Assembly: GCA_023435705.1 (NCBI GenBank)
Contig: JAEYRH010000016.1
Coordinates: 759,980-823,979, forward strand
Origin: Bacillota bacterium
GTDB taxonomy: Bacteria; Bacillota; Clostridia; Christensenellales; UMGS416
Length of the DNA stretch: 64,000 nt
Reading direction: 5' to 3'
Within the stretch, counting starts at the first letter, position 1; the number at the start of each line of letters is the position of its first letter. The notes beneath the pieces were generated by a model. It saw only the letters and a program-made list of their open reading frames with translations. It had not been told where the DNA came from and searched no databases. Shown here in pieces: positions 24,241 through 33,482 of the stretch. The translations under genes were made by a program, and so were the position numbers.

Positions 24241-26108
24241 GCATGTTCGTCGTTGCTTATGAAGTTCGGCACAATACATTTAAGGATATGTCGGATCTTG
24301 TCCGCGTGGTTGTCATGCTTGGCCAGTTCGCCTAGCTTTTCCATAAGCTCGTCGTAATCGACATTAGAAGGTTTGGCTATGAAGATCTTGGAGATCCTTG
24401 TGGGCTTTGTCTCCTCTTCGGCAAGAAGAAGCTCCTCATAAAGCTTCTCACCGGGTCTAAGCCCAGTATAGACAATGTGGATGTCCACATCTGGCTCATA
24501 GCCGGAAAGTCGGATAAGCTTCCTGGCAAGCTCGTCGATGCGCACCGGCTCGCCCATGTCCAGTAAAAAGATTTCACCACCCTCGGCCAGCGCACCGGCC
24601 TGCAGCACAAGCTGCACAGCTTCGGGGATTGTCATGAAGTAGCGGATGATGTCCGGGTGCGTCACCGTAACCGGCCCGCCGTTTTCGATCTGCCGCTTGA
24701 ACAACGGAATCACGCTGCCGTTGCTGCCCAGCACATTGCCGAAGCGTACGGCCATAAACTCCGTATCGCTCACGTTGTCCATCGCAAGGATGATGAGCTC
24801 AGCCACGCGTTTGCTGCAGCCCATCACATTGGTGGGATTGACCGCCTTATCAGTGGAAATCATCACGAAACGTTTCACGCCATATATTGAAGCACTTTCA
24901 GCCAGGTTCAGCGTGCCGAACACATTGTTCTTCACGGCCTCCATCGGATTAAACTCCATCAGCGGCACATGCTTATGGGCTGCTGCATGGAATATCAGGC
25001 TAGGGCGGTAGCGGGCCATGATCTGGTCGATACGGTCACGGTCACGTACCGATGCGATCACCACATCAAAGGAAAGCTCGGGGTATTTTCGCTTTAGCTC
25101 CTGCTGAAGATCATAAGCGGAATTTTCATACACATCCAGGATAACTAGTTTCTGCGGGTGGTACACTGCAATCTGCCGGCAAAGCTCAGAGCCAATGGAA
25201 CCGCCGCCACCAGTCACCAAAACAGTTTTATCCTTAATATAACTAGCCATTGAGGTCGCATCCAACTCCACCGGATCACGGCCCAGTAGGTCCTCAATAC
25301 GCACCTCGCGCAATTGCCCGAGTAGCGCCTGCTTGTTCATTAGCTCATAAAGGCCAGGCATGATCCGCAGATCACAGCGGGTTTGTGTGCAAAGATCCAG
25401 GATTTCCCGGATCTGCCGGGGACCGGCTGAGGGCACTGCAACAACAATCTGGTCAATTCGCAGTGCCTTTGCAACCTCGGGGATGTCTTTGGTGATGCCC
25501 GCCACCCGGACGTCACCGATGCGGCTGCCCTGCTTGGCAGGATCGTCATCGATCAGGGCCACAGCCTGCCCCAGATGAGGGTGAGCCTTAATTTCTGCAA
25601 GCATCATACTGCCAGCGGTACCTGCACCCACGATCATGATCCGCCGACTCGAAACGCCTTCATGCTTTACACCTTTTACAAAAGAAAAAGAAAAACGGAA
25701 AAAGCTTCTGCTAACGAACAGATAAACTGTATACCCAAACAGAAAGGCCAGCTCCATCTTATAGAAGATGATAGGCTTGAAAATAATCACAATACCAAAT
25801 AGAAAGGCATTAGAAACGAGCGATGAATAAATCGTCTTAAACAATTCTCCTACCGTAGCATGCTCCCAAAGAGTATCGTACAGACGGAAGATATTGTTCA
25901 CGATGATTGTGACGAGAACCGTTGCAAAGGCGATGCTGGTCCAGTAGGATTTACCTGCAATACCGGCAATGAAGATTTTGTAGTAGTCGGAGCCGGATGT
26001 TATAAAGTAAGCCATCAGCACCGCCAGAATGCATCCAGCGATGTCCATAAACAATAATAAAATCTGTCTTCTGTACTTCAGCAAGAGATACTCCAACCAC
26101 ACCAGCAT
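24237..26108 (-). CDS. PglF/CapD-like membrane-bound UDP-GlcNAc 4,6-dehydratase
   Basis: A 623-residue protein: four N-terminal membrane helices (about residues 10-125), a CoA-binding-type Rossmann domain (RIMIVGAGTAGSMML near 155-170) and a C-terminal SDR domain (VLVTGGGGSIGSELCRQI near 295-312, with MISTDKAVNPTNVMG). The layout is that of PglF/WbpM/CapD dehydratases, which make 4-keto-6-deoxy UDP-HexNAc. The product may be the first sugar used by the adjacent initiating transferase. First gene of the glycan operon; its ribosome site lies inside a hairpin (see 26114-26135). Confidence 0.92.
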   Translation of the reverse strand: MLVWLEYLLLKYRRQILLLFMDIAGCILAVLMAYFITSGSDYYKIFIAGIAGKSYWTSIAFATVLVTIIVNNIFRLYDTLWEHATVGELFKTIYSSLVSNAFLFGIVIIFKPIIFYKMELAFLFGYTVYLFVSRSFFRFSFSFVKGVKHEGVSSRRIMIVGAGTAGSMMLAEIKAHPHLGQAVALIDDDPAKQGSRIGDVRVAGITKDIPEVAKALRIDQIVVAVPSAGPRQIREILDLCTQTRCDLRIMPGLYELMNKQALLGQLREVRIEDLLGRDPVELDATSMASYIKDKTVLVTGGGGSIGSELCRQIAVYHPQKLVILDVYENSAYDLQQELKRKYPELSFDVVIASVRDRDRIDQIMARYRPSLIFHAAAHKHVPLMEFNPMEAVKNNVFGTLNLAESASIYGVKRFVMISTDKAVNPTNVMGCSKRVAELIILAMDNVSDTEFMAVRFGNVLGSNGSVIPLFKRQIENGGPVTVTHPDIIRYFMTIPEAVQLVLQAGALAEGGEIFLLDMGEPVRIDELARKLIRLSGYEPDVDIHIVYTGLRPGEKLYEELLLAEEETKPTRISKIFIAKPSNVDYDELMEKLGELAKHDNHADKIRHILKCIVPNFISNDEHA

Positions 26109-26113
26109 ACAAC

Positions 26114-26135
26114 CGCCTCCGGGTGAGCGGAGGCG
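26114..26135 (-). promoter_or_regulatory. Hairpin enclosing the ribosome binding site of the glycan operon
   Basis: On the minus strand, CGCCTCCG (5' arm, 26128-26135) pairs perfectly with CGGAGGCG (3' arm, 26114-26121) around a 6-nt loop. The only Shine-Dalgarno sequence for the first gene, GGAGGCG, is the 3' arm, and the ATG follows 5 nt later. Confidence 0.7.
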
Positions 26136-26161
26136 AATTGTGGCTCTTAAAAGACGTTGCT

Positions 26162-26190
26162 ATTATAATCCAATCATTCCATCTTGTACA
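26162..26190 (-). promoter_or_regulatory. Promoter of the glycan operon
   Basis: Minus strand -35 TGTACA (26185-26190), 17 bp, consensus -10 TATAAT (26162-26167). The predicted leader is about 45 nt and includes the hairpin. Confidence 0.65.
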
Positions 26191-26248
26191 GTTTTAACTG
26201 ATATATATCGAATGTATACGCACGTCCATGAAGTCTCACCTGACCGGC

Positions 26249-26683
26249 TTATTTGCACAAATGGGCGGCAAGCGCCCGGAGGCCCAATCGGTAGCTGTCC
26301 ACACCGAAGCCGCAGATCTGGCCCACACAAGCCGGGGCTGTGTAGGACTTGCTGCGGAACTCTTCCCTGCTGTGGATGTTGGAAAGATGCACCTCCACCG
26401 CCGGCAGTGCCACAGCCTTCAGCGCATCAAGCAGTGCCACTGAGGTGTGGGTGTAGGCGGCGGGGTTGATGAGGATGCCATCGAAACGGCCAAGCGCCTG
26501 TTGGATCCAGCCGACCAGCTCACCCTCCACATTGCTTTGGCAGATCTCCACCTCCAGGCCTAGAATCTGTGCCTCGGCTCGCACTGCTTCGCACAAGGCA
26601 ACATAGCCGATGCTGCCATATACAGCGGGCTCCCGCACACCCAACATGTTCAGATTGGGGCCGTTCAAAACGAGCACTTTCAT
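26249..26683 (-). CDS. aroQ: Type II 3-dehydroquinate dehydratase
   Basis: A 144-residue type II dehydroquinase that dehydrates 3-dehydroquinate to 3-dehydroshikimate. NGPNLNMLGVREPAVYG at residues 7-23 (with the active-site Tyr), NPAAYTHTS and VEVHLSNIHSREEFR are all present. The ATG at 26683 overlaps the aroK stop; the longer open frame upstream reads through aroK in another frame and is rejected. Last gene of the aromatic operon. Facing the glycan operon promoter, no strong terminator is visible. Confidence 0.94.
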   Translation of the reverse strand: MKVLVLNGPNLNMLGVREPAVYGSIGYVALCEAVRAEAQILGLEVEICQSNVEGELVGWIQQALGRFDGILINPAAYTHTSVALLDALKAVALPAVEVHLSNIHSREEFRSKSYTAPACVGQICGFGVDSYRLGLRALAAHLCK

Positions 26684-27180
26684 GTGGGCTCCCCCTTTGC
26701 GATTTGTATGATTTGATTGCACGCCTCCTCCACGCCGCCGCTGTTGTCGACGATATGGTCGGCAAATTGCCGGTAGAGCGGCAGGCGGATTTGGTAGGTG
26801 CGGTTCAACGCCTCCACCCCGCACACATAAAGCGGCCGGGTGGAAAGGTCGATATCTGCTACGATTTGATGAATAGGCCTGTCCAAAAATAGGATCATGC
26901 CTGCCTGTCGCAGCAACTCCATGTTTTTCGGCTGGGTCACCACACCGCCGCCGGTGGCGATCACCGCGCCGGTAATCGAACACACTTCTGCCAATGCATT
27001 TGTTTCACACTGCCGGAAATGGGCCTCCCCTTGCTCGAAAAGCTTGGGGATCGGTCCGAACCGCCTCTCGATCACCTCGTCCACGTCCACAAAAGGGCGG
27101 TTAAGCAACCGGGCTGTTTCGCGCCCCACAGTGGTCTTGCCACTGCCGGCCATGCCGATCAGGATCAGCGCGTTGCTCAT
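26680..27180 (-). CDS. aroK: Shikimate kinase
   Basis: A 166-residue kinase that makes shikimate 3-phosphate. P-loop GMAGSGKTTVGRE at 9-21, shikimate-binding DVDEVIE near 36-42, and ATGGGVV at about 75-81 are typical. It overlaps both neighbours by 4 bp. Confidence 0.94.
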   Translation of the reverse strand: MSNALILIGMAGSGKTTVGRETARLLNRPFVDVDEVIERRFGPIPKLFEQGEAHFRQCETNALAEVCSITGAVIATGGGVVTQPKNMELLRQAGMILFLDRPIHQIVADIDLSTRPLYVCGVEALNRTYQIRLPLYRQFADHIVDNSGGVEEACNQIIQIAKGEPT

Positions 27181-27995
27181 CGGCCCCCCCTCAATTCTCC
27201 ATCCAACCTGAGATAAACCTCCCGCTCCACATCAGCGCCGATACTCCTCTTGTGCCAGATCTCCCTGGCACGCACGGCTTGTGCCGCCAGCATCATGAGC
27301 CCGTCGGCTGTGCAGCAGCCAAGCTGTTTGGCATGCTGGATAAGCACCGTCTCCCTGGGATTATAGATCAAATCGGCCACGGCGGCAAATTGTCCGATCA
27401 CCGCTTCCCCCACCGGGCAGCCATCCTCATTGGGATGCATGCCCACCGGAGTGCAGTTGACCAACAGACCTCCTGATACTCCTTGCAGCTCACAATACTC
27501 CACGGCTCGCAGACCTGGAAACCGTGTGGCGGCATCTGATTTATCACGGCTTGCCAGAAAAACCTCTGCAGCACCGGCATCAACAAGCCATGCTGCCACG
27601 GCCCTGGCCGAGCCGCCCGAGCCCAGGATTGCGCAGCACTGCCCCTTCACCGATATGCCCGACGACGCCAGCATTGCGCCGAAGCCATGATAGTCGGTGT
27701 TGTGACCCATAAGCCCTCCGCCGGGCAGCAACTCCACCGTGTTCACCGCACCGATGGCAAACGCTTCGCGGGAAAGGATGACCATGCTATTCAGTGCTTC
27801 CAGTTTGTAGGGAATCGTGGCATTCACGCCGTCGATGCCGTTTTCTCCAAGGCTGCGGAGGAATGGCTTCACCTGCTCCGGTTCCAGGGGCCGCAGCTCA
27901 TAATCGCAGGGGATCCCAGCAATCTCCGAGATCAGGGCGTGGATGCGGGGCGACAGGCTGTGCCCCAGGGGTTTTCCGATCAATGCGAAGCGCAT
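27177..27995 (-). CDS. aroE: Shikimate dehydrogenase
   Basis: A 272-residue NADP-type shikimate dehydrogenase. The substrate site GKPLGHSLSPRIH (7-19) and NATIPYK with the catalytic Lys are intact, as is the nucleotide loop LGSGGSARAVAAWL. It reduces 3-dehydroshikimate to shikimate and overlaps aroK by 4 bp. A 61-bp gap, partly filled by a dispersed repeat, separates it from pheA. Confidence 0.93.
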   Translation of the reverse strand: MRFALIGKPLGHSLSPRIHALISEIAGIPCDYELRPLEPEQVKPFLRSLGENGIDGVNATIPYKLEALNSMVILSREAFAIGAVNTVELLPGGGLMGHNTDYHGFGAMLASSGISVKGQCCAILGSGGSARAVAAWLVDAGAAEVFLASRDKSDAATRFPGLRAVEYCELQGVSGGLLVNCTPVGMHPNEDGCPVGEAVIGQFAAVADLIYNPRETVLIQHAKQLGCCTADGLMMLAAQAVRAREIWHKRSIGADVEREVYLRLDGELRGGR

Positions 27996-28001
27996 AACAT
28001 C

Positions 28002-28040
28002 ACTCCGGCGGCTTCGCCGCCACCTCCCTCATTTACTCCC
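28002..28040 (+). repeat. Partial copy of the dispersed GC-rich repeat
   Basis: ACTCC, the hairpin GGCGGCTTCGCCGCC, then CACCTCCCTCA match the left half of the element at 18879. It occupies the aroE-pheA gap inside the aromatic operon. Confidence 0.7.
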
Positions 28041-28056
28041 ACCGATTTAGGCGTTG

Positions 28057-29172
28057 TCACCCCTCCCACTTTTTGTAATTCCCCAAGATCAGAATGCTCC
28101 TACAGTTCTCCCCGGCCTCCTTCAATGCTTCCTGTACGGCAGGTTCTGTCAGGTTTCCATTAAAATCCATATGGAAACAATATTGCCACGGCGAGCCTGG
28201 CACCGGCCGGGAAACAAGGTTCATCAGGTTGATGCCCCGGTCGGCAAAAGCCCGCAAGGCTCCATAGAGTGTGCCAGGCCGGTGCTCCACCACAAACACA
28301 GCAGAAATCTTGTCCGCTCCCTCGAAAGGCATGTCAGAGCCGGACACGATGGCAAAGCGGGTGAAGTTGGCCGGATTATCCTGGATGTCATGTGCCAGCG
28401 GCACAAGACCGTGGAGCTTCCCGGCCTGCTCGGATGCAATGGCTGCCACCGAAATATCTTCCCGGCGGGCTACCTCGGCGGCAGCACCGGCGGTGCTTGA
28501 GAATGCCGCAGTATCGTAACCTTTACGCAGAATGAATTGCCGGCATTGCTCCAGCGGCTGCGGATGAGACAACACCATGCGGATATCACTTGCCACCGCG
28601 CCGGGCACCGCAAGCAGGCAGTGGCGCACTGGCATCACCGTTTCGCCAACAATGCGCACGGAGCCCTTCGCCAGCAGGTCTGTCACGGCAAACACGCCGC
28701 CTGTCAAGGAGTTTTCCACCGGAAGGATGCCGTAACGGCACTGGCCGCGAGTCACGGCCTCCACAGCGTCTTCGAAGCTCACAAACGGCACGGTACGGGC
28801 GTCGGGGCCGAAGTGACGCCCCAGTGCCTCATGGCTGAAGGAGCCTTCCGGGCCCAGATAGGCCACCGACTCCACGGTGGGAAACGCAGGCCTGTCATCA
28901 TGAGAAGCCAGCAGCGCATTCTGTTGCAGCAACCGGCTTTCAGCCATGATGCCCTCAAAGAACCGCCGCAGCCCCGGTTTCAGGTTTTCATCTTCCGCTG
29001 AGGCTTCGGCTGCGGCAATCACTGCCCGCTCCCGGCCCATGTCCAGCACCGGCAGGTTGTTCTGTCTTTTATACTCCGACACTGCCACGGAAAGCGCCAT
29101 CCGCCTTTGAAAGAGTGTGGAGAGTTGTCTGTCGATATCGTCAATCTGGCTGCGGATTTCACCCAAGTCCAT
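28057..29172 (-). CDS. pheA: Bifunctional chorismate mutase / prephenate dehydratase (P-protein)
   Basis: A 371-residue enzyme with three domains: chorismate mutase of the AroQ class (residues 1-~85, LGEIRSQIDDIDRQL), prephenate dehydratase (~95-275, AYLGPEGSFSHEA, catalytic TRF in ANFTRFAIVSG) and a C-terminal ACT domain (~285-371, NLVSRPVPGSPW) that in this family gives phenylalanine feedback. It makes phenylpyruvate from chorismate. It begins directly after aroC. Confidence 0.94.
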   Translation of the reverse strand: MDLGEIRSQIDDIDRQLSTLFQRRMALSVAVSEYKRQNNLPVLDMGRERAVIAAAEASAEDENLKPGLRRFFEGIMAESRLLQQNALLASHDDRPAFPTVESVAYLGPEGSFSHEALGRHFGPDARTVPFVSFEDAVEAVTRGQCRYGILPVENSLTGGVFAVTDLLAKGSVRIVGETVMPVRHCLLAVPGAVASDIRMVLSHPQPLEQCRQFILRKGYDTAAFSSTAGAAAEVARREDISVAAIASEQAGKLHGLVPLAHDIQDNPANFTRFAIVSGSDMPFEGADKISAVFVVEHRPGTLYGALRAFADRGINLMNLVSRPVPGSPWQYCFHMDFNGNLTEPAVQEALKEAGENCRSILILGNYKKWEG

Positions 29173-30270
29173 TTATGGCCTCCAAACCGGCTCAATATCC
29201 ATCCATGCGTCCAGCAGCGCCAACGCCGCCGCGGCCTCCACCACCGGCACGGCGCGTGGCACGATGCAGGGGTCGTGGCGGCCATGGATTGTGATATCCT
29301 GTTCTTTCATTGTGGTCAGGTTCACTGTGCGCTGAGGTTTGGCGATGGAGGGTGTGGGCTTGATTGCCACGGAAAACACCATTGGCATGCCGGTGGTGAT
29401 GCCGCCAAGCAATCCGCCATTGCGGTTTGTAGTGGTGCGGATTGCACCGTCTTGCACCATATAGGTGTCGTTCGCCTGGCTGCCAGTCATGGAGGCCAGC
29501 GCGAAACCATCGCCGAATTGCACGCCCTTCACCGCTGGAATCGCAAAGAGCAGCGAAGCCAACCGGCTTTCCATGCCGTCCATCATCGGTGAACCGATGC
29601 CTGCAGGCAAGCCCACCACGGCTGTTTCGATCTGACCGCCCAGCGAGTCGCAGTCCAGCCGTGCCTTTTCGATGGCCTCCAGCATGGCGGCAGCGGCGCT
29701 TTGCTCCAGTGTCGGGATGGCGGAGCCTGCCAGGTTGCGGAGAAGGGATTCATCAATGCGTGCACTGTCCCAATCGCAGTCAGTGATGGGGCCGATGCGC
29801 CGGATGTGGGAGCCGATGGTAACGCCCCGCGCAGCAAGCACCTGCGCAGCCAGCGCACCGGCTGCCACCACCGGGGCTGTCAGCCTGCCGGATAAGTGGC
29901 CGCCACCACGGAAATCCTCCGCTCCCCGGTAACGCACATGAGCCGGATAATCCGCATGGCCTGGCCGGGGCAGCTCCATTTGCTCCGGATAGCTGGCCGA
30001 ATGCTGGTCGGTGTTACGGATCAACAAACTCAGAGGCGAGCCGGTCATCATGCCGTTGCGCATGCCGCTCAGCACCTCCACAACATCGGGCTCGCTGCGG
30101 CGGGTGGCATAGGCCTTACCACCAGCAGCCCGACGAGCCATCTGCCCTTCCAGTTCGGCCATGTCCGGCGCAAAGCCTGCCGGAAGCCCGTCCACTATAG
30201 CACCAATGGCTGGCCCATGAGACTCGCCGAAAATGCTGATTCTGATGTTCTTACCCCAGGTGCTGCTCAT
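29173..30270 (-). CDS. aroC: Chorismate synthase
   Basis: A 365-residue FMN-dependent enzyme that converts EPSP to chorismate. GESHGPAIGAIVDGLPAG near the N-terminus, RRAAGGKAYATRRSEPD and the C-terminal FSVAIKPTPSIAKPQ are family signatures. The ATG at 30270 lies inside the end of aroA and has GGGAGGGG upstream, so the two are coupled. Confidence 0.95.
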   Translation of the reverse strand: MSSTWGKNIRISIFGESHGPAIGAIVDGLPAGFAPDMAELEGQMARRAAGGKAYATRRSEPDVVEVLSGMRNGMMTGSPLSLLIRNTDQHSASYPEQMELPRPGHADYPAHVRYRGAEDFRGGGHLSGRLTAPVVAAGALAAQVLAARGVTIGSHIRRIGPITDCDWDSARIDESLLRNLAGSAIPTLEQSAAAAMLEAIEKARLDCDSLGGQIETAVVGLPAGIGSPMMDGMESRLASLLFAIPAVKGVQFGDGFALASMTGSQANDTYMVQDGAIRTTTNRNGGLLGGITTGMPMVFSVAIKPTPSIAKPQRTVNLTTMKEQDITIHGRHDPCIVPRAVPVVEAAAALALLDAWMDIEPVWRP

Positions 30271-31546
30271 CGAAAACCCCTCCCAAAAGCCGGAAAGCAT
30301 CCCAGAACCCCGGCCAGGACTTTTTTACCGCCACATGGCCGGAAAGTATCACCGGGCCTGCACAGGCGTGTGAAACCGCTGCTGCCATCATCGCGATGCG
30401 GTGGTCATTGCAGGAATCCACCGTGCCTCCGGTCAAATGATCTTTTCCACGGATGATCATGCCGTCTTCAGTCTCCGTCACATCAGCGCCAAGACCATTG
30501 AGACAATCGGCGATGGCAGCAATGCGGTCGCTTTCCTTATCCCGGAGACGTCGCCCGCCTGTAATGCGGCTCTCGCCCTCTGCCACAGCCATGGCCGCCG
30601 CGATTGCAGGAGCCAGATCCGGGCACTGTGACACATCCGCCGATATTGCATGAAGGCTGGATGGCCTTGCAGTGAGGGCATCCCCCTCCCACACCAGCGC
30701 ACCGCCCATTTCCCGGAAAATAGTCTGTATGGCGCGGTCGCCCTGAGCACTGCCACAATCCAGGCCAGTCAATATAACCGGCCCGCTCAGCAATCCCATC
30801 AGCAACAGGAACGCTGCCTGTGACCAATCGCCCTCCACCGAGAGGCATTGCGGCTGAAATGCTTGCTTGCCTACCACTTGGTAGAGCACACCGCGTTGCC
30901 GCTCACCGACCACAACGCCAAAGCGACGCAACATGTCCAGAGTGATGTCCACATAAGGCAGTGATTCCAGCTTACCCTTCACCATAACGGTGGAGGGGCC
31001 GGGCAGCAGCGGCAGCGCAAGCAATAGCCCAGTGACAAACTGGGAGCTCACATTGCCCGGCACAACATAGCGACCTGGTTTTAGGCAGCCCTGCGCTTTG
31101 AGCGGAAAGCCACCGTCTATCTGATCGAAAACGATACCATTCTCCTTGCACAACTGCTCGTAGGGCCCAAGCGACCGCTGGCCCAGCCTCCCGGAGCCGG
31201 TGAACTGGGCCCCGCCGGCCACCGCCAGCGCCACAGGGATCAAAAACCGCAATGTGGAACCAGACTCGCCGCAGTCAATGAGCGGCATCTCGGCTGGTTC
31301 ATCAATCCCATGGATGATCACAGTGTACCTGCCGCTCTCATCCTGCTCCAATCGGATCTCCGCGCCAAATGCCCGCATCGCGCCGACAGTTGCCGCGATG
31401 TCTTGCGACATCTCAAGATTGGAAATCCGGCTTTCACCCTTGGCCAGAGCAGCAGCGATGACCGCCCGGTGGGCCACACTTTTTGACGGCGGCACTGCAA
31501 GCATGCCGCTCAACGGCCCCGGTTGAATCGCAATCGCCGCGCTCAC
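30251..31546 (-). CDS. aroA: 3-phosphoshikimate 1-carboxyvinyltransferase (EPSP synthase)
   Basis: A 431-residue EPSP synthase with both inside-out alpha/beta halves. The shikimate-phosphate site PPSKSVAHRAVI (residues 19-30) and the phosphoenolpyruvate loop CGESGSTLRFLIP (about 93-105) are present. The loop has GESGST where the class I consensus is NAGTA, which places it nearer the class II (glyphosate-tolerant type) group; that is an inference. It overlaps aroB by 4 bp. Confidence 0.94.
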   Translation of the reverse strand: MSAAIAIQPGPLSGMLAVPPSKSVAHRAVIAAALAKGESRISNLEMSQDIAATVGAMRAFGAEIRLEQDESGRYTVIIHGIDEPAEMPLIDCGESGSTLRFLIPVALAVAGGAQFTGSGRLGQRSLGPYEQLCKENGIVFDQIDGGFPLKAQGCLKPGRYVVPGNVSSQFVTGLLLALPLLPGPSTVMVKGKLESLPYVDITLDMLRRFGVVVGERQRGVLYQVVGKQAFQPQCLSVEGDWSQAAFLLLMGLLSGPVILTGLDCGSAQGDRAIQTIFREMGGALVWEGDALTARPSSLHAISADVSQCPDLAPAIAAAMAVAEGESRITGGRRLRDKESDRIAAIADCLNGLGADVTETEDGMIIRGKDHLTGGTVDSCNDHRIAMMAAAVSHACAGPVILSGHVAVKKSWPGFWDAFRLLGGVFDEQHLG

Positions 31547-32610
31547 AAAAATCTCCCCAATTCTTCAGTCTGGATTGTGTGCAGGAAGTGGCTGCCGATC
31601 TGCTTTAAGAGCACCAGTGTAATCATGCCTCCACGGACCTTTTTATCTCTCAGGATGACATCCAGCAGGCTTTCGCGGGAGACCTCAGGCAACTCCACCG
31701 GCAAGCCAAATTTCAAACATAATCCCGCAAGCCGTTCTGCTGTGCCGGGCTCAGTCAGGCCCAGCCCCTCGCTGATCCGCGTGATGTGGCACATACCCCT
31801 GGACACCGCCTCACCGTGGGTGAGACCTGTAAAACCGGCTTGCTGCTCCAACGCGTGGCCAATTGTGTGACCGAAATTGAGCATCATACGGGGGCCGTTG
31901 TCCTTCTCATCCCGCTGCACCACATCGCGCTTGATCAACAGGTTTTCGCGGATCACATCCGGCATGTGCTTGCGCAGCTCCTCTCGGCCGGCAAACCGCT
32001 CCAGCTTGCGGAACAACCCTTCATCGGCAATGGCGGCATGTTTGATCACCTCGGCCATGCCGCAGGCAAACTGCTCGTCCGGCAGCGTATCCAGTGTATC
32101 GGGGTCAACCAGCACAAACATGGGCTGGTGGAAAGCACCCACCAGATTTTTCCCCTCGGGAATGTCCACTGCCACCTTGCCGCCGATGGAGCTATCCACC
32201 TGCGCAAGCAGCGTGGTTGGCACCTGCGCATAACGCATCCCCCGTAAAAACGTGGCTGCAGCCATACCCCCCAAATCGCCCACTACGCCGCCGCCCACCG
32301 TGAGCACAAAGTCGGAGCGGCTCAAGCCTTGTTTGGCCATTTGAGAATACAGGCCAAAGAGCACATCGGCTGTCTTGGATTGCTCACCCGGCGGCACCGC
32401 TTCCACATGGAAGGCCGCGCCGGCGGCATGAAGGGAGGCCTCCACGGCCTTGCCGTAGACTGTCCACACCGTCTGGTCGGTCACAACAAACACCCGCGCG
32501 CCGGGTGCTGCTTCCGCCAACCGTTCGCCCACCATATTGAGCGATCCGCGCTTGATCGTCACAGGGTATTTGTGACTGCCGATTTTCACTTGCAAGGGAA
32601 GATGGATCAT
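31543..32610 (-). CDS. aroB: 3-dehydroquinate synthase
   Basis: A 355-residue NAD- and metal-dependent enzyme that cyclises DAHP. GGGVVGDLGGMAAATFLRG (NAD loop), QVPTTLLAQVDSSIGGKVAVD and the metal ligands in GMAEVIKHAAI and NFGHTIGHALE are all visible. The ATG at 32610 overlaps the tyrA stop; the longer frame upstream lies inside tyrA. Confidence 0.95.
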   Translation of the reverse strand: MIHLPLQVKIGSHKYPVTIKRGSLNMVGERLAEAAPGARVFVVTDQTVWTVYGKAVEASLHAAGAAFHVEAVPPGEQSKTADVLFGLYSQMAKQGLSRSDFVLTVGGGVVGDLGGMAAATFLRGMRYAQVPTTLLAQVDSSIGGKVAVDIPEGKNLVGAFHQPMFVLVDPDTLDTLPDEQFACGMAEVIKHAAIADEGLFRKLERFAGREELRKHMPDVIRENLLIKRDVVQRDEKDNGPRMMLNFGHTIGHALEQQAGFTGLTHGEAVSRGMCHITRISEGLGLTEPGTAERLAGLCLKFGLPVELPEVSRESLLDVILRDKKVRGGMITLVLLKQIGSHFLHTIQTEELGRFL

Positions 32611-33482
32611 AACCGTTCCTCCTTCATCCGGGCAGCCTGCGCCAGCATGTCTGACAGACCCTGCCGGTCGCCTGCGGCAAGCAAGCGCTCCAACTCGTCC
32701 AGCTCCGTTCGCAGGGCTCTCATCTCTGCGAGAAGCGCCGGTTGGTTCTCCACAAAGAGCTCCGCCCACATCGGTGCGTTAATCGCCGCAACCCGGCTCA
32801 CATCGCGGTAGCTGCCCGCGGAAAAGGGCAGCGGGTCGCGCTCCCCTGCGGCCAATACATAAGCTACGGCCAGTGCATGGGGCAATTGGCTCGTGAAGGC
32901 GATCATCTGGTCATGCTCAATCGGGTCAGCCAGCACGATAGAGCCTGCGCCCAGTGCCCCGGCAAACCTTTTTACCAACTCAATATGATACACTGAATTG
33001 CACTCTATTGGCGTAATAATATAGTTGCATTTGTCAAAGAGAGTCTCAACTGCATATTGGTAACCGGATCGCTCCCGACCTGCCATCGGATGGGCGGGCA
33101 CGAAGCCCACATCAGGCCGAAGGTGCGGCAGCAGGCCATCGATCACCTGCTGCTTCACACCACAGATGTCGGTGACAACCGCACCCTGTTTATAGTGCGG
33201 CATATTGTCCACGATGAAGCGAACAGCCACCTCAGGGTTAAGACACACCACCGTGAGATCGGCGTCATGGATGGCCTCGACAGGGTCGGTCGTGGCATGG
33301 TCCAGAACCCCTTCGTCCAATATGGCCTGCAATGCTGCAATGTTGCGACCATAGCCAGTCACAATGGCCCCGGTGCCTCGCTTCAGAGCTTTGGCGAAGG
33401 AACCACCCATCAGGCCAAGGCCAATGATTGTGATCTTCAGACCCTCCACGCCCCCATCAGGAGCAATCTCCCTCAGCGCCAT
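32607..33482 (-). CDS. tyrA: Prephenate dehydrogenase
   Basis: A 291-residue NAD-dependent TyrA. The nucleotide loop ITIIGLGLMGGSFAKALK (17-34) and prephenate-binding region VFPAHPMAGRERSGY-like FVPAHPMAGRERSGYQYA are typical. It is short: the C-terminal ACT domain found in Bacillus TyrA is absent, so feedback probably acts elsewhere in the pathway. The ATG at 33482 overlaps the aroF stop by 10 bp; a GTG at 33449 is an alternative start directly before the Rossmann fold. Confidence 0.92.
   Translation of the reverse strand: MALREIAPDGGVEGLKITIIGLGLMGGSFAKALKRGTGAIVTGYGRNIAALQAILDEGVLDHATTDPVEAIHDADLTVVCLNPEVAVRFIVDNMPHYKQGAVVTDICGVKQQVIDGLLPHLRPDVGFVPAHPMAGRERSGYQYAVETLFDKCNYIITPIECNSVYHIELVKRFAGALGAGSIVLADPIEHDQMIAFTSQLPHALAVAYVLAAGERDPLPFSAGSYRDVSRVAAINAPMWAELFVENQPALLAEMRALRTELDELERLLAAGDRQGLSDMLAQAARMKEERL

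Noticed and set aside
26684..26983. Longer start for the dehydroquinate dehydratase
   Set aside because: The extension is out of frame with aroK and overlaps it; the ATG at 26683 gives the normal length.
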